Shown: positions 15,664 through 24,550, counted from the first letter of the stretch. The stretch: 64,000 bases of DNA from a virus (IMGVR_UViG_3300034073_003542:145848-209847); one strand, 5' to 3'. Translations and numbers: made by a program. Notes: a model not told the origin generated them from the letters alone.

Positions 15664-16303
15664 GATTGTATTTTAGTCTATAAATTTCTAGCTCATTTAG
15701 GCATTTAAAAAAGGTATTGTTGTAATAAATTTCTTTTGAGATATGGTAATGACAGAAAAACCAAGCTTTAGGAGCATGAATATTCCATACTTCTTCTAGT
15801 CCCCAACCAGTTCTATTATTAAATAGTGGAGCGTTTGGAGGTATAAGTTGTGGTGTCAAAAACCTTGGACAATCATGTGTTAGAACAATATCTGGTTTAA
15901 TTTGTTTATATAGTTTAAAACATTCTTCCCATTTATCTATAGTCATTTCCTCTGTCTCAAACCAGTCCAAATTAGGAGTTCTATACATCCTATCAATAGA
16001 ATACGCTCCTCCTATTTGGAAAAATTTAACACCATTTAATTCTTCATAACTAAAATAATCTTGGTAATAATGAGGAGTAAGATGTATTAAGTCGTGCCGA
16101 CAATGATTGCCTCTAATGATGCGCACTTTATCACTATCAACATTCTTTAGAGTATCTCTTGGGTCACACATACAAAAATCGCCCAACTGAACTATAAATT
16201 TATTGCGATCCTTCTCTCTTACTATTTCGTGAAACAAACGTAGCTTCTGATGAACGTCTCCACAAAGTAAAATTTCACCAAATTGTTGTTTTTTTATAGT
16301 CAT
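15638..16303 (-). CDS. Metallophosphoesterase
   Basis: 221 residues with LLCGDVHQK, QLGDFC, RGNHCRHD, LTHDCPR and CHYHIS, the ordered metal-binding blocks of the calcineurin-like superfamily, in slightly divergent form (GNHC instead of GNHD). The group that resembles this includes phage and bacterial phosphodiesterases of unknown substrate. Different subfamily from the enzyme at 6.6 kb. Confidence 0.8.
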   Translation of the reverse strand: MTIKKQQFGEILLCGDVHQKLRLFHEIVREKDRNKFIVQLGDFCMCDPRDTLKNVDSDKVRIIRGNHCRHDLIHLTPHYYQDYFSYEELNGVKFFQIGGAYSIDRMYRTPNLDWFETEEMTIDKWEECFKLYKQIKPDIVLTHDCPRFLTPQLIPPNAPLFNNRTGWGLEEVWNIHAPKAWFFCHYHISKEIYYNNTFFKCLNELEIYRLKYNHDSKEIII

Positions 16304-16317
16304 TTTATTGCCTTAAA

Positions 16318-16539
16318 TTATGCTTTATCTTGTCTGTCTTGATAGTCTCTTCCTTCTCTAAATCCAATACAATATGCGTTTTTAATCCAAAAATGAATCA
16401 TATCCCATTGTTTATCTTTATCTTCATTGCGTGGAACCATGATATCATTGTATATTCGCTCACCACGAATACTAAATCCTTCAATGTCTTGATACCAATT
16501 TTTGAAATGTTCTTCTGTGTCGATATCTTCTTTAGACAC
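16318..16539 (-). CDS. Hypothetical protein, 73 aa (GTG start)
   Basis: GTG at 16539 overlaps the upstream stop by eight bases and follows GAGAAGAGG; upstream in-frame codons lack a site. Acidic soluble protein, ends with a charged helix. No family recognised. Confidence 0.55.
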   Translation of the reverse strand: MSKEDIDTEEHFKNWYQDIEGFSIRGERIYNDIMVPRNEDKDKQWDMIHFWIKNAYCIGFREGRDYQDRQDKA

Positions 16540-16759
16540 TTTCTTGCCTCTTCTCCAATTCGTCCTGTACAATCAATGCCATAACATAATGTGCAGTAAA
16601 TGGCACTTCTCTACCCTCAAGCAAATAACCTCCAATAAAATCATAAAACCGCCCAGGATTCTTCTGAAATTCCTCATAAACAGAAGGATATTCCCATGCC
16701 AAATATCGCCCAACAGAAATCATATAATCATCAATTTGATGTCGCAGTTTCTTAGACAT
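16532..16759 (-). CDS. Hypothetical protein, 75 aa
   Basis: Soluble, aromatic-rich small protein with YEEFQKNPGRFYDFIGGYL. No family recognised. The promoter at 16.8 kb faces away from it; it lies between two operons and probably has an unmarked start signal nearby. Confidence 0.6.
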   Translation of the reverse strand: MSKKLRHQIDDYMISVGRYLAWEYPSVYEEFQKNPGRFYDFIGGYLLEGREVPFTAHYVMALIVQDELEKRQESV

Positions 16760-16804
16760 TATATTGCTCCAAAGTTGTGTTTGTTTCTCAACTACTGTGT
16801 ATCG

Positions 16805-16832
16805 AGTATACCATACATCTAACCTTTGTCAA
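16805..16832 (-). promoter_or_regulatory. Sigma-70-type promoter
   Basis: TTGACA, 16 bp, TATACT with TGG before the -10; faces the gene starting at 16759. Confidence 0.8.
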
Positions 16833-17077
16833 GCGTCACTTATGGGAATAGATTTGATCTTTTTTATTTTATTTTGTTTGTCTTCGTTTATAAGTTCAGC
16901 TATTTTTGCTCTCGCCATTTTTTCAAGAGGGTATTTTTCAATTTCTTTATAATATCCAACGACAGCACTTGCATATGTCTCTTTATAATACCAACTAAAA
17001 ATAAACCAATGTTTCTTTATCTGAAACCAAGATTCTCCAGTACCGTCTTCAAATTGTACGATAGAATATCGAGTCAT
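16829..17077 (-). CDS. Hypothetical protein, 82 aa
   Basis: Soluble protein with a beta-rich first half (SWFQIKKHWFIFSWYY) and a Lys-rich helical tail. The -35 of the following promoter overlaps its stop. Start overlaps the upstream stop (ATGA). Confidence 0.6.
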   Translation of the reverse strand: MTRYSIVQFEDGTGESWFQIKKHWFIFSWYYKETYASAVVGYYKEIEKYPLEKMARAKIAELINEDKQNKIKKIKSIPISDA

Positions 17078-17301
17078 TCATAGCCTCCAGACTTATATTG
17101 ATTTGTTTTGAATCTTGATTCTTTCTTTTTCTTGGTTTTATGTCTATATCCACAAACTTTACATATTTCTCCATCCCCTATAATATTCCGATCACAACCA
17201 CAGCACCAACTTTCTCCTAATTTTGCTATACGGCTTTTTTGTCTATTAGACAGAATTTCTTCTTCGTTATAGTCTAAATCGAAATCTTTTGAGCTTGACA
17301 T
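17074..17301 (-). CDS. Zinc-ribbon protein, likely leaderless
   Basis: 75 residues with CCGCDRNIIGDGEICKVCGY, a four-cysteine zinc ribbon, then a Lys-rich tail. The -10 of its promoter ends six bases before the ATG, so the mRNA is probably leaderless. Confidence 0.65.
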   Translation of the reverse strand: MSSSKDFDLDYNEEEILSNRQKSRIAKLGESWCCGCDRNIIGDGEICKVCGYRHKTKKKKESRFKTNQYKSGGYE

Positions 17302-17307
17302 ACTTAT

Positions 17308-17336
17308 ATTTTATCACACAGTCTGAGATTTGTCAA
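17308..17336 (-). promoter_or_regulatory. Sigma-70-type promoter, leaderless geometry
   Basis: TTGACA, 17 bp, TAAAAT, then six bases and ATG. Confidence 0.7.
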
Positions 17337-17714
17337 CTAAAGCTCTATATTGGGTGGAGAAATTTCTACTCGCCATCCATTTGGAATATGTTCTTTATTG
17401 CTTCCTAATCCTTTTGGATAAGTTTTTAAGAAAGATACTCCTTCGTCTGCTTCTACTTCTGGTATATTTCTACTTTGAACTTGATATGTTCTATAAACTT
17501 CTCCATCTGGTTTAACTAAGGCTATATTATATGTTAGAATAGGTTTTGCTTTTTCTGCTTGGATACCTAAATATACTATAGTAGGAGTACCTATAAACAG
17601 TAATACAAACACAAAATGTAATAGAACTGCTAAAAATCTATCCAATAAAAAATCAATATCAAACCAACGCATAAATCTTTCCCATCTTTTTTGTCTAAGG
17701 TATTCTCGTATCAT
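17337..17714 (-). CDS. Single-pass membrane protein with MIxxY N-terminus
   Basis: 125 residues. Begins MIREYLRQKRWERF, a basic amphipathic start shared with several other small genes here (27.5, 38.1 and 46.3 kb). A membrane helix follows (about residues 26-50) and then a beta-rich domain that would face the periplasm. Overlaps tdk by four bases. Confidence 0.65.
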   Translation of the reverse strand: MIREYLRQKRWERFMRWFDIDFLLDRFLAVLLHFVFVLLFIGTPTIVYLGIQAEKAKPILTYNIALVKPDGEVYRTYQVQSRNIPEVEADEGVSFLKTYPKGLGSNKEHIPNGWRVEISPPNIEL

Positions 17715-18271
17715 TTAAAAGCTAACTCCCAATGACTTGCACAAACAGGCAAATATTTTTCTTCGCATCCTAATTCCACAGAATTACCTTCGATGGTAGG
17801 AATCCCATCTATCATTTTCAGATTGAATACAGCCTTTTGTCTACAATAAAAACACGTAGTCTTAATTTCATCAATAACATCAGCTATAGATAATAATAAA
17901 GCAGAAGCAGGAAATGGTTCTTTTCTAAAATCAGTTCTTAAACCATAACAAATAATAGGTGGACTACCTGTATATGTAGCTCTCCTCATACATTTAATGA
18001 TTTCGGTTGATAAAAATTGTACTTCATCAACTAAAATAATATCAGCATCTTCATGCCAGCCAAACATAGTTTGGTCTTGTTGAATAATAAAATCCGCCTC
18101 GGTTTCTAATCCGGCTCTAGATTTTACCGTTCTTTCTCCAAAACGAGTATCAATAGCTGGCTTAACTACATCTACTTTCTTACCTTGTTGACGATAAGAA
18201 TGAGCGGTTGCTAATAAATCAAGCGTTTTGGCACTTCCTACAACCCCATACTTAAAATAGAGTTTAGCCAT
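17711..18271 (-). CDS. tdk: Thymidine kinase
   Basis: 186 residues, the size of bacterial and phage type II thymidine kinases. It phosphorylates thymidine to dTMP with ATP. P-loop YGVVGSAKT (about residues 8-16), Walker B VDEVQFL, a flexible lasso region and a zinc site (one CFYC pair plus later cysteines) are in the expected order. Works with ThyX in dTMP supply. A homing endonuclease gene abuts its start. Confidence 0.9.
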   Translation of the reverse strand: MAKLYFKYGVVGSAKTLDLLATAHSYRQQGKKVDVVKPAIDTRFGERTVKSRAGLETEADFIIQQDQTMFGWHEDADIILVDEVQFLSTEIIKCMRRATYTGSPPIICYGLRTDFRKEPFPASALLLSIADVIDEIKTTCFYCRQKAVFNLKMIDGIPTIEGNSVELGCEEKYLPVCASHWELAFK

Positions 18272-19140
18272 TATTTATATTCCTTATAACATTTATTGTT
18301 AGCTATTGAATTAATTATTCCATGACTGATATTATAGTCCTTAGCTATATGTCTATGTGTTTCTTTTCCTTTAGATAGTCTTTTTCTTATTTCTTTAACT
18401 TGTGTAAGATTTAATTTTCTTTGACTTAATAAATATTGTTCATATTTTATTCTTTGTTTTATTATCTTATCAAAATTTTTCTTTTTTCTTTTTAGGAATA
18501 TTGTTGCGTCCTTATACATAAAATCCATTAGTTTTTTAATTTCTTTGTACCCATATAATCTAATATCGCAAGTATAAGTGTTTTGTTTGGTTTTTTTATA
18601 TTTTACCATAAAAGAAGATATATTTAATTTTCTTTTAAAGAACCTTAATAAATATTCACTAAAGTCACTATTAGAAATAATCATAAAGGTATATTTATTT
18701 TGATTTTTACTCTTCGTAACAGATATACCTCCATCACCATCAAAATATCCTCTTATAAAGTGATGAATTAAATTTTTAGGTATGTGTCTGTATGGAAATT
18801 TTAAGGTATAACTTTTTTGATTATCTAATCCCTTATTAATTAAGTGATTAGTAAAAATTTCTCCGTATATTTTGATATATTTATATTTACTTTGTTTATT
18901 TTTGTTGTTTGGAGTATAATGTTTCGAATCTCCTATTTTCCCAGAATATTTTGTGTACTTTTTAAAGTAACGCAATATCTCTATATCTCTAGCCTGTAAT
19001 TCAATTTGAACGTACTTATTACTTTTCTTAGTAGAGATATGACCATCTGCACATATAAATCCAAATAAATACGCTTTATCTTCTGTATCTATGACTTTAA
19101 AATAATCGTGATCTTTATTATGTATATGTTTATTATTCAT
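18271..19140 (-). CDS. LAGLIDADG homing endonuclease, free-standing
   Basis: 289 residues with YLFGFICADGH (about residue 24) and FIRGYFDGDGG (about residue 130). A C-terminal extension ends in a helix-turn-helix-like NISHGIINSIANNK, probably for DNA binding. Inserted between the RNA ligase and thymidine kinase genes with an 8-base overlap to the former, so it likely targets a site in one of them in related phages. Confidence 0.85.
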   Translation of the reverse strand: MNNKHIHNKDHDYFKVIDTEDKAYLFGFICADGHISTKKSNKYVQIELQARDIEILRYFKKYTKYSGKIGDSKHYTPNNKNKQSKYKYIKIYGEIFTNHLINKGLDNQKSYTLKFPYRHIPKNLIHHFIRGYFDGDGGISVTKSKNQNKYTFMIISNSDFSEYLLRFFKRKLNISSFMVKYKKTKQNTYTCDIRLYGYKEIKKLMDFMYKDATIFLKRKKKNFDKIIKQRIKYEQYLLSQRKLNLTQVKEIRKRLSKGKETHRHIAKDYNISHGIINSIANNKCYKEYK

Positions 19141-20158
19141 TTTCTTTTAGCAGAAAGTTATTGTTGATGACTTTAAAACTTATATCTGAATCTTTACTTC
19201 TAACAACTATCCCCTCTGCTTGTTGTTGTGGAGAAGCGTTTGGAAAGAAGTCTTTATATTTTATGTCGGATAAAGTAAATAGCTCATTAATTGTATATTT
19301 AAAATTATCTCCTTGTTCGATAATTGGAACAAATTTAAGTTCTATTCTCTTTATAATATCTAACGCATCGTCAATTGGTAGCTTTTTATTTGTTTCAATA
19401 TCTACAACGTTGAATATATAGATGTCTGGTTCTGTTACCTTCATCTTATTTCCTTGTATATTTCCAATTACCTCTCCCTGAATAGCTACTTTAAATCCAT
19501 CTTGATGTAATTTTCTAAGCTTATTTTCTATGTCATACTTCTCGCTTAGTTTCCAGAACATATGGTCGGGTTTTTCTTTGTATGAATAATTTCGCCCACA
19601 AACATGATAATCTCCCGCTGCATCAATTAAAAATGTGGATGATGTACCATCCAGCTTTAATGATATATAGTATGGGCGACCCCAAAGAGCCTCGATAAAA
19701 CGATACTTGTCGTTATTCTGAACTCTTTCTTCGTCTGTCTTAGAAATAGGCCAACTAAATCCGCCCTTAACATCTCCTTGAATAGCTGTTGGTACTGGTG
19801 GTTCATATTTTTCTATTCCTAGAAACTCTGTAACATCAGCACCTTCAACCGCTAAACCTATTTCTGGGAATTTATCTATAGGCATAGCAACGCCTTGGGA
19901 TAAGACTTTTTTTAATTTTATGCTCTTGAGTCTATACTTGTTGATACCATCACGCCAGCAGGATTTTTTAAGAAATTCGTAGCGAGGCTCGTCTGGCAAT
20001 AGGCTGTCTATCTCAAAAAACAAACAGAGGTCGTCTACATTAAATTCATCTTTCTTGACAACGCATTGCCAATCAAGAATCTTAGCAAGAACAATCTGAT
20101 CTGCCACCTCAATAGGAAGAATTTCTTTGATTTTTTGTATTGATGCTAGCTGACGCAT
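19133..20158 (-). CDS. RNA ligase, Rnl5/DraRnl-like
   Basis: 341 residues. The adenylyl-accepting lysine lies in SLKLDGTS (about residue 168). Other nucleotidyltransferase motifs follow: CGRNY, GEVIG, EGIVVRS and FKVINN. An N-terminal domain of about 110 residues precedes the catalytic core, as in DraRnl-type ligases, which seal 3'-OH/5'-phosphate nicks, including in RNA paired to DNA or RNA. With RtcB it gives the phage two chemically different RNA sealing routes, useful for repairing tRNAs cut by host anticodon nucleases. Confidence 0.85.
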   Translation of the reverse strand: MRQLASIQKIKEILPIEVADQIVLAKILDWQCVVKKDEFNVDDLCLFFEIDSLLPDEPRYEFLKKSCWRDGINKYRLKSIKLKKVLSQGVAMPIDKFPEIGLAVEGADVTEFLGIEKYEPPVPTAIQGDVKGGFSWPISKTDEERVQNNDKYRFIEALWGRPYYISLKLDGTSSTFLIDAAGDYHVCGRNYSYKEKPDHMFWKLSEKYDIENKLRKLHQDGFKVAIQGEVIGNIQGNKMKVTEPDIYIFNVVDIETNKKLPIDDALDIIKRIELKFVPIIEQGDNFKYTINELFTLSDIKYKDFFPNASPQQQAEGIVVRSKDSDISFKVINNNFLLKENE

Positions 20159-20159
20159 T

Positions 20160-20345
20160 TTATTTCTTTCTTGTAAAATCCACCCAAAGCTCTTTTCCGA
20201 CAGTAATTAGTAGAGCTAATGTAGTGAATAGATGAACTATTATAGCAAAAGCTATTCTGTTTTTGTTTTCTAGAGTTTGTGGGATAGCTAAAAGAATTTG
20301 TCCAACGATATAGTTTATCAACAACAAATACGTTAGATATGACAT
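20160..20345 (-). CDS. Small two-helix membrane protein, 61 aa
   Basis: Two hydrophobic segments separated by a short polar turn, with a basic C-terminal end. Unknown function. Confidence 0.6.
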   Translation of the reverse strand: MSYLTYLLLINYIVGQILLAIPQTLENKNRIAFAIIVHLFTTLALLITVGKELWVDFTRKK

Positions 20346-20347
20346 TA

Positions 20348-20656
20348 TTAAACTTCTACCTTATCTATAAAATCGCCCAATTCTCTCTTAAAAGCATTCC
20401 CAATATTCCTATTATAGTTGATAAGACGGATGTTCGCCCCAAAAAATTCTTCCCCCTGTTCCTTTAAAATCCGCCCAAGGCAATTCTCAATCCAAGATTT
20501 AGATACAGAATCAACATCCTTAAAATCAAGCTCAATATGCAATTCTGTGTCAATTTCTTCCATCATAGACAGATAAAGCTCTTTACTCTGCTTAACGGAT
20601 TTCAAAGTTTTTCCCTGTATTTCTTCCAATGGATAGTAAATTACTGGACCCTTCAT
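20348..20656 (-). CDS. STAS-like domain protein (DUF4325-like)
   Basis: 102 residues. The stretch IELDFKDVDSVSKSWIENCL and the following helix-strand order resemble DUF4325/STAS-like proteins, single alpha/beta domains often used as switches or found beside ATPases and toxin-like systems. No partner kinase-like ATPase is seen nearby. Assignment moderate. Confidence 0.55.
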   Translation of the reverse strand: MKGPVIYYPLEEIQGKTLKSVKQSKELYLSMMEEIDTELHIELDFKDVDSVSKSWIENCLGRILKEQGEEFFGANIRLINYNRNIGNAFKRELGDFIDKVEV

Positions 20657-20865
20657 TTTAGCTCCTGTTCTGCTTTGTTATATATAGGCTGGATTAATAC
20701 CCATACTCCGTTCTCGTCTGATTTAACTTGTATATTATTTTTAGTATTTTGTAGTATTGCTAGTTTTTGACATTCGTATGAATATCCACACCAAATAGCA
20801 AATAAGATAACAGCAAATATCCCACTAATAATTACTGTTAGACAAATATTATCATAATCTCTCAT
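20653..20865 (-). CDS. Single-pass membrane protein, 70 aa
   Basis: N-terminal membrane helix (about residues 7-29) and a short soluble tail. Overlaps both neighbours by four bases. Confidence 0.6.
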   Translation of the reverse strand: MRDYDNICLTVIISGIFAVILFAIWCGYSYECQKLAILQNTKNNIQVKSDENGVWVLIQPIYNKAEQELK

Positions 20866-21122
20866 CTTCGATTAACCTTTCTTGCTGGATCGCGTATAGG
20901 AGTTTTTGCAATTTGTGGATTAGGAAGTTCTGTTGTAAATTTTGTAAAATGCCATTGATTAATAGGATTATGATATTCTCCCCATCCTTGTTTATCGTAT
21001 AAGTCTTGTATCTTTTCGTCAATTTCTTTTGATAGTTCTTTATATGATTTTGATGGAAGTATCCAGCTAAAAATTGAACACATTCCTTCTCCAATACTTT
21101 GAAATCCCTTCATTATAGACAT
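20862..21122 (-). CDS. Hypothetical protein, 86 aa
   Basis: Amphipathic N-terminal region followed by a charged helix and a Pro/Arg-rich tail. Chosen over another open frame in the same place because it makes four-base (ATGA) overlap with the next gene and abuts the previous one. Confidence 0.6.
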   Translation of the reverse strand: MSIMKGFQSIGEGMCSIFSWILPSKSYKELSKEIDEKIQDLYDKQGWGEYHNPINQWHFTKFTTELPNPQIAKTPIRDPARKVNRR

Positions 21123-21352
21123 TATGATACTTCCTTCTCTGTTACATTAGTAAGTTTGGTTAAATAAACCTCAAAGATGTTAATATGGGAGTATTTAAAA
21201 ATATGATTATCTAAAAGTTCAATTATAACACCTTCTCCTATACAATCTTTAGCAGATGAGAATTTTCCGCAAACTCTTGCTTTGCCCTCATAAATACATG
21301 GATGATTAACTTGTACAATATCTCCAAACTGTAGATTCAATAAACTATCCAT
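21122..21352 (-). CDS. Hypothetical protein, 76 aa
   Basis: Start at 21352 after GAGGAG. Beta-rich, with FGDIVQVNHPCIYEGKARVCG suggesting a KOW/SH3-like barrel, and two cysteines. Unknown function. Confidence 0.6.
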   Translation of the reverse strand: MDSLLNLQFGDIVQVNHPCIYEGKARVCGKFSSAKDCIGEGVIIELLDNHIFKYSHINIFEVYLTKLTNVTEKEVS

Positions 21353-21388
21353 CAAACACTTCTCCTCATACACAGGGTCTTTGTCTCG

Positions 21389-21416
21389 ATTGTACCATAA
21401 TCTTTGTGTTTGTCAA
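21389..21416 (-). promoter_or_regulatory. Sigma-70-type promoter
   Basis: TTGACA, 16 bp, TACAAT with TGG before the -10; faces the gene starting at 21352. Confidence 0.75.
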
Positions 21417-21418
21417 GC

Positions 21419-22120
21419 TTAGTCGAAAACGCCCCCAAAAACTATTTTTCTAAATCCTCTTTCATCAAATGTATTTAAGTCCTCAAGATTTCTCTTAGCA
21501 AATAGACCATCCTCTTTGTCGATTTGTTCGCTCAATTCTTTTCGATATTGATTAATGTCGAAATCGCAATAATCTATAACGGTACATACAATTGACTGAG
21601 GTTTCTTTTCTTTCATTAGAACCATAATAACAGTCATTCTCTTAACTACTTTTCCTTCTTCGTATTCGCTTTCTTCTGTTTCTTTTATGATTTGTATATC
21701 GGAATTGTTATCATAATACGCTTGAGGAAAATGGCTATAATAATCTTTTCTAGGTTTACCATCTAGTATCGGATCATCTGTTTTTACTCCTACATCTATC
21801 CACGGTTCTATAATATGTTCTTTATTTGCTGAACACCCTCCACCTCCAATAGAAATTACTTCTCTATCTGCTTTGATATTAACCCACGCTTCTTTTACTG
21901 GCATTATAGTTGTGCGACCCCATATATGACCTATTTCGCACTCTCCTGTCACATTTTGTGTACGATATACTTGTCCTATATGTTTGCCTCCAACTTTAAT
22001 TTGACCGTAGGCTACATCTATATATCCAATTAGATATCCAAATAACAAAACTCCGACTGTTATTGTTAATATGAATAATAGAGTTTGCCAACGAGTTAAT
22101 TCTTTTGGTTGTTTGATCAT
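21419..22120 (-). CDS. Membrane-anchored protein, 233 aa
   Basis: One membrane helix near the N-terminus (about residues 13-35) followed by a beta-rich exported domain with cysteines in a GGGCSAN turn. No known domain recognised. Likely sits in the inner membrane with the large domain outside. Confidence 0.65.
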   Translation of the reverse strand: MIKQPKELTRWQTLLFILTITVGVLLFGYLIGYIDVAYGQIKVGGKHIGQVYRTQNVTGECEIGHIWGRTTIMPVKEAWVNIKADREVISIGGGGCSANKEHIIEPWIDVGVKTDDPILDGKPRKDYYSHFPQAYYDNNSDIQIIKETEESEYEEGKVVKRMTVIMVLMKEKKPQSIVCTVIDYCDFDINQYRKELSEQIDKEDGLFAKRNLEDLNTFDERGFRKIVFGGVFD

Positions 22121-22125
22121 GATTT

Positions 22126-22227
22126 TTATAGTTTGTTAATTGTTCCTATAATATGTAAATACATGATAACAAAAGGAAGTAGTATAAAAACTATTTGACC
22201 TATTATATCTAATATTTTGTAGATCAT
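22126..22227 (-). CDS. Membrane micro-protein, 33 aa
   Basis: ATG at 22227; almost entirely one hydrophobic helix with charged ends. Directly upstream of the membrane protein gene. Short, so coding status is tentative. Confidence 0.45.
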   Translation of the reverse strand: MIYKILDIIGQIVFILLPFVIMYLHIIGTINKL

Positions 22228-22235
22228 TTCTTTTC

Positions 22236-22263
22236 TTGACAAGTCTTAATTTGGTTTTATAAT
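22236..22263 (+). promoter_or_regulatory. Sigma-70-type promoter for HNH gene
   Basis: TTGACA, 16 bp, TATAAT on the plus strand, about 120 bases before the HNH endonuclease ATG. Confidence 0.8.
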
Positions 22264-22309
22264 AAGGTGCCGCGATGTATGAGCAGATACTTCACGAATA
22301 CTACCATAT

Positions 22310-22338
22310 ATTCTACCAGACACCCAGGGTTTTGTCAA
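22310..22338 (-). promoter_or_regulatory. Sigma-70-type promoter
   Basis: TTGACA, 17 bp, TAGAAT with TGG before the -10; faces left toward the membrane protein genes and overlaps the 5' leader of the plus-strand HNH transcript. Confidence 0.65.
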
Positions 22339-22383
22339 CTGCTCTTGACATTATCTTGGGTTGTTTGTTTTTGGGATGTTAGG

Positions 22384-23229
22384 ATGAAAAAAACAAAGAA
22401 ATGTAAACAGTGTGGAAAAAGAAAATCTATAGACAAATACTATAAACACAAGACTTGTAAAGATGGATATAGAGATATTTGTAAGATATGTATTAATAAA
22501 TTATCTAAAGAATATGTAGAGAAAAATAAAGAAAAAATTGCCCAACGACAAAAAAAATATAGAGAAAAAAATAAAGAAAAGCTTTCTCAACAAAGAAAAG
22601 ACTATAGAGAGAAAAATAAAGAAAAGGTCAAAAAACAAAAACAGGCCAACTATTTAAAACACAAAAATAAGACATTACAAAAAAGTAAAGAATATAAAGA
22701 AAAACTTAAAAAAGAAAATCCAGAAAAATTAAAATTATGGCGAAAAAATTATTGTATTAGACATAAAAATAAATTAAAAGAATATAAGCGAAACTATCAC
22801 CAAAAAAACAAAGTAAAAATAAGAAATATAAGGAATAAATATAGAAAATATAAATACGATTCAGATATTGGATATAGAATGCAAGAGAATATTAGGAGTA
22901 GAATGAGATATCTCTTGAAAGGATATTATAAAAGTAAAGCCACACTAGAATTATTAGGATGTTCGGACGATCAACTTAAAAAACATCTAGAAAAACAATT
23001 TGAGCCAAGTATGACTTGGGATAATTACGGATATTATGGGTGGCATATTGACCATATCAGACCATGTTCTAGTTTTGATTTATCTGATCTAGAACAACAA
23101 AAACAGTGCTTTCATTATACGAATTTACAGCCATTATGGGCAAAAGACAATTATATTAAAGGTAATAAGATACCTATTTCTTCCAGTGATGATCTTCATG
23201 GCCTGCCATTAAACACCCATACGGAATAA
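22384..23229 (+). CDS. HNH endonuclease with long charged linker
   Basis: 281 residues from the ATG at 22384. An N-terminal zinc finger (CKQCGKRK and CKICINK) leads to a very long Lys/Glu/Asn-rich helical region with a repeated (R/Q)EKNKEK unit, then an HNH nuclease core: WHIDHIRPCSSFDL followed by NLQPLWAKDN. This architecture is common in free-standing phage homing endonucleases. It is on the opposite strand and runs convergently into the 3' end of rtcB with a 56-base overlap, so it is likely a mobile insertion. Confidence 0.85.
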   Translation: MKKTKKCKQCGKRKSIDKYYKHKTCKDGYRDICKICINKLSKEYVEKNKEKIAQRQKKYREKNKEKLSQQRKDYREKNKEKVKKQKQANYLKHKNKTLQKSKEYKEKLKKENPEKLKLWRKNYCIRHKNKLKEYKRNYHQKNKVKIRNIRNKYRKYKYDSDIGYRMQENIRSRMRYLLKGYYKSKATLELLGCSDDQLKKHLEKQFEPSMTWDNYGYYGWHIDHIRPCSSFDLSDLEQQKQCFHYTNLQPLWAKDNYIKGNKIPISSSDDLHGLPLNTHTE

Positions 23230-24550
23230 TTTCATCCACTATATTTCCAAGATTAAATTTTTGGATTTGGTTCTTTACTTTTTCAGCATTTTTATAAGCA
23301 GATGGAAGTTCTGTTATATCCATTTTTCCTGTGTAGAATCTTACATCTAGACCCCTAGTATCTTCATCAAACAATTCATATCCTGTTTTGTTTTGTAGAG
23401 ATATTTTAGTGTATTCAGTTCTACTCATTTCGCGGCCAGCACCATGACTTGTAAAACCTAAATTAGTTTCGGTTTCTTCTCCATTAACAATAAGAATACC
23501 ATCTCTCATATTAAGAGGTATTAATCTTAGACCATTAGTTGAGTCAGGAACAAATTCATTTAATAATGGTGTTGCTCCTTTGGCATGGATGTAAGTATTA
23601 TCTTTTTTAAACACAAAATTATGTTCATTCCAATAATTGTCATGTATATTTACATTAATTTTACTAGCAATTTCCGTATGAATAAGCGTATGATTTAGCT
23701 TTGTCCATTCTCTAACTACTTGTAAAGCGTTCCAATATGTAACACCTTCTTCTGTGTCCATTGGAATCCAGCCTAAATTATCATTAACGTTTGGAGCTAT
23801 TTCTTTACGAAACTTCTCAGCTATGTCATTTCCCTTCTTGAATAATAAAGCTCCGAAAGAGCGACTGCCATGATGAGTAACTAATACTGTTTCTCCAGAG
23901 CTTTTTAAGTAGCCTACAAATAGGAAATGGTTGCCGTTTCCTTGAGTTCTTAAATCTTTTTGGGCTTTATCTAGACTTTTTTCTCCAGATAAATATAGAT
24001 TGTTAAGAATATCGTTCTTTAAAGGTTCTGGTATAATATCTTTTGGATTTTGTCTTCCACCAGCACCAAAATGTGTTATTTTTTCTGCTTTATCTAGGAC
24101 AATTTTTGGATCTATTTTTCCTAGATTAGAAAACATAACTGAACAACATACGTCGGCACTGTGAAATTTTGGGTGGATTGCATTTAAAGTTTGTATGACT
24201 CCACCCACAGGAATATCAAACTCGCCCGTAGGGCAAGCGTCAGGCATCACAGCAGCATTTATAGCGGTTGGAGCCACCAAAATATTGTGCATAGCCCGCG
24301 TGACCGAAAACATATTGTTAACTTCGGCCTCATTTTTTGGGTCGATTTCTATATTGCAATGAAAATTGATTGGTTCATCCCTTGGTTCCATTGTTTTTGG
24401 TGGAAGAGGAACAAAACGTGTCTGAATTTCGTTATACAGATTTTCTTCGCTGTACTTGTCTCGATTTTGATTTGCCCACTCAATAGCTGACTTAAACCAT
24501 TTCCCAGGGGTAAAACCCATACTGATTAAAGATTGACCAGTAATTGACAT
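23174..24550 (-). CDS. rtcB: RNA-splicing ligase RtcB
   Basis: 458 residues, near full length. RtcB joins 2',3'-cyclic phosphate (or 3'-phosphate) RNA ends to 5'-OH ends using GTP and Mn2+. Motifs seen: DACPTGEFDIPVGGV, the metal-binding SADVCCS, the GNGNHF and THHGSRSFG blocks, and HGAGREMSR with the His that carries GMP. Tandem ATGs at 24553 and 24550 follow GTGAGG. RtcB ends are those left by anticodon nucleases and toxin RNases, so with the 28 tRNA genes a tRNA-repair role is likely. Its own promoter lies 50 bases upstream. Confidence 0.92.
   Translation of the reverse strand: MSITGQSLISMGFTPGKWFKSAIEWANQNRDKYSEENLYNEIQTRFVPLPPKTMEPRDEPINFHCNIEIDPKNEAEVNNMFSVTRAMHNILVAPTAINAAVMPDACPTGEFDIPVGGVIQTLNAIHPKFHSADVCCSVMFSNLGKIDPKIVLDKAEKITHFGAGGRQNPKDIIPEPLKNDILNNLYLSGEKSLDKAQKDLRTQGNGNHFLFVGYLKSSGETVLVTHHGSRSFGALLFKKGNDIAEKFRKEIAPNVNDNLGWIPMDTEEGVTYWNALQVVREWTKLNHTLIHTEIASKINVNIHDNYWNEHNFVFKKDNTYIHAKGATPLLNEFVPDSTNGLRLIPLNMRDGILIVNGEETETNLGFTSHGAGREMSRTEYTKISLQNKTGYELFDEDTRGLDVRFYTGKMDITELPSAYKNAEKVKNQIQKFNLGNIVDEIIPYGCLMAGHEDHHWKK

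Noticed and set aside
14848-19140. Introns or inteins around the LAGLIDADG genes
   Set aside because: Neighbouring thymidine kinase, RNA ligase and phosphoesterase frames are complete, and no group I core or splice blocks were seen.
20852-21094. 80-codon minus-strand frame overlapping the 20.86 kb gene
   Set aside because: The alternative frame has ATGA junctions with its neighbours; this one does not.
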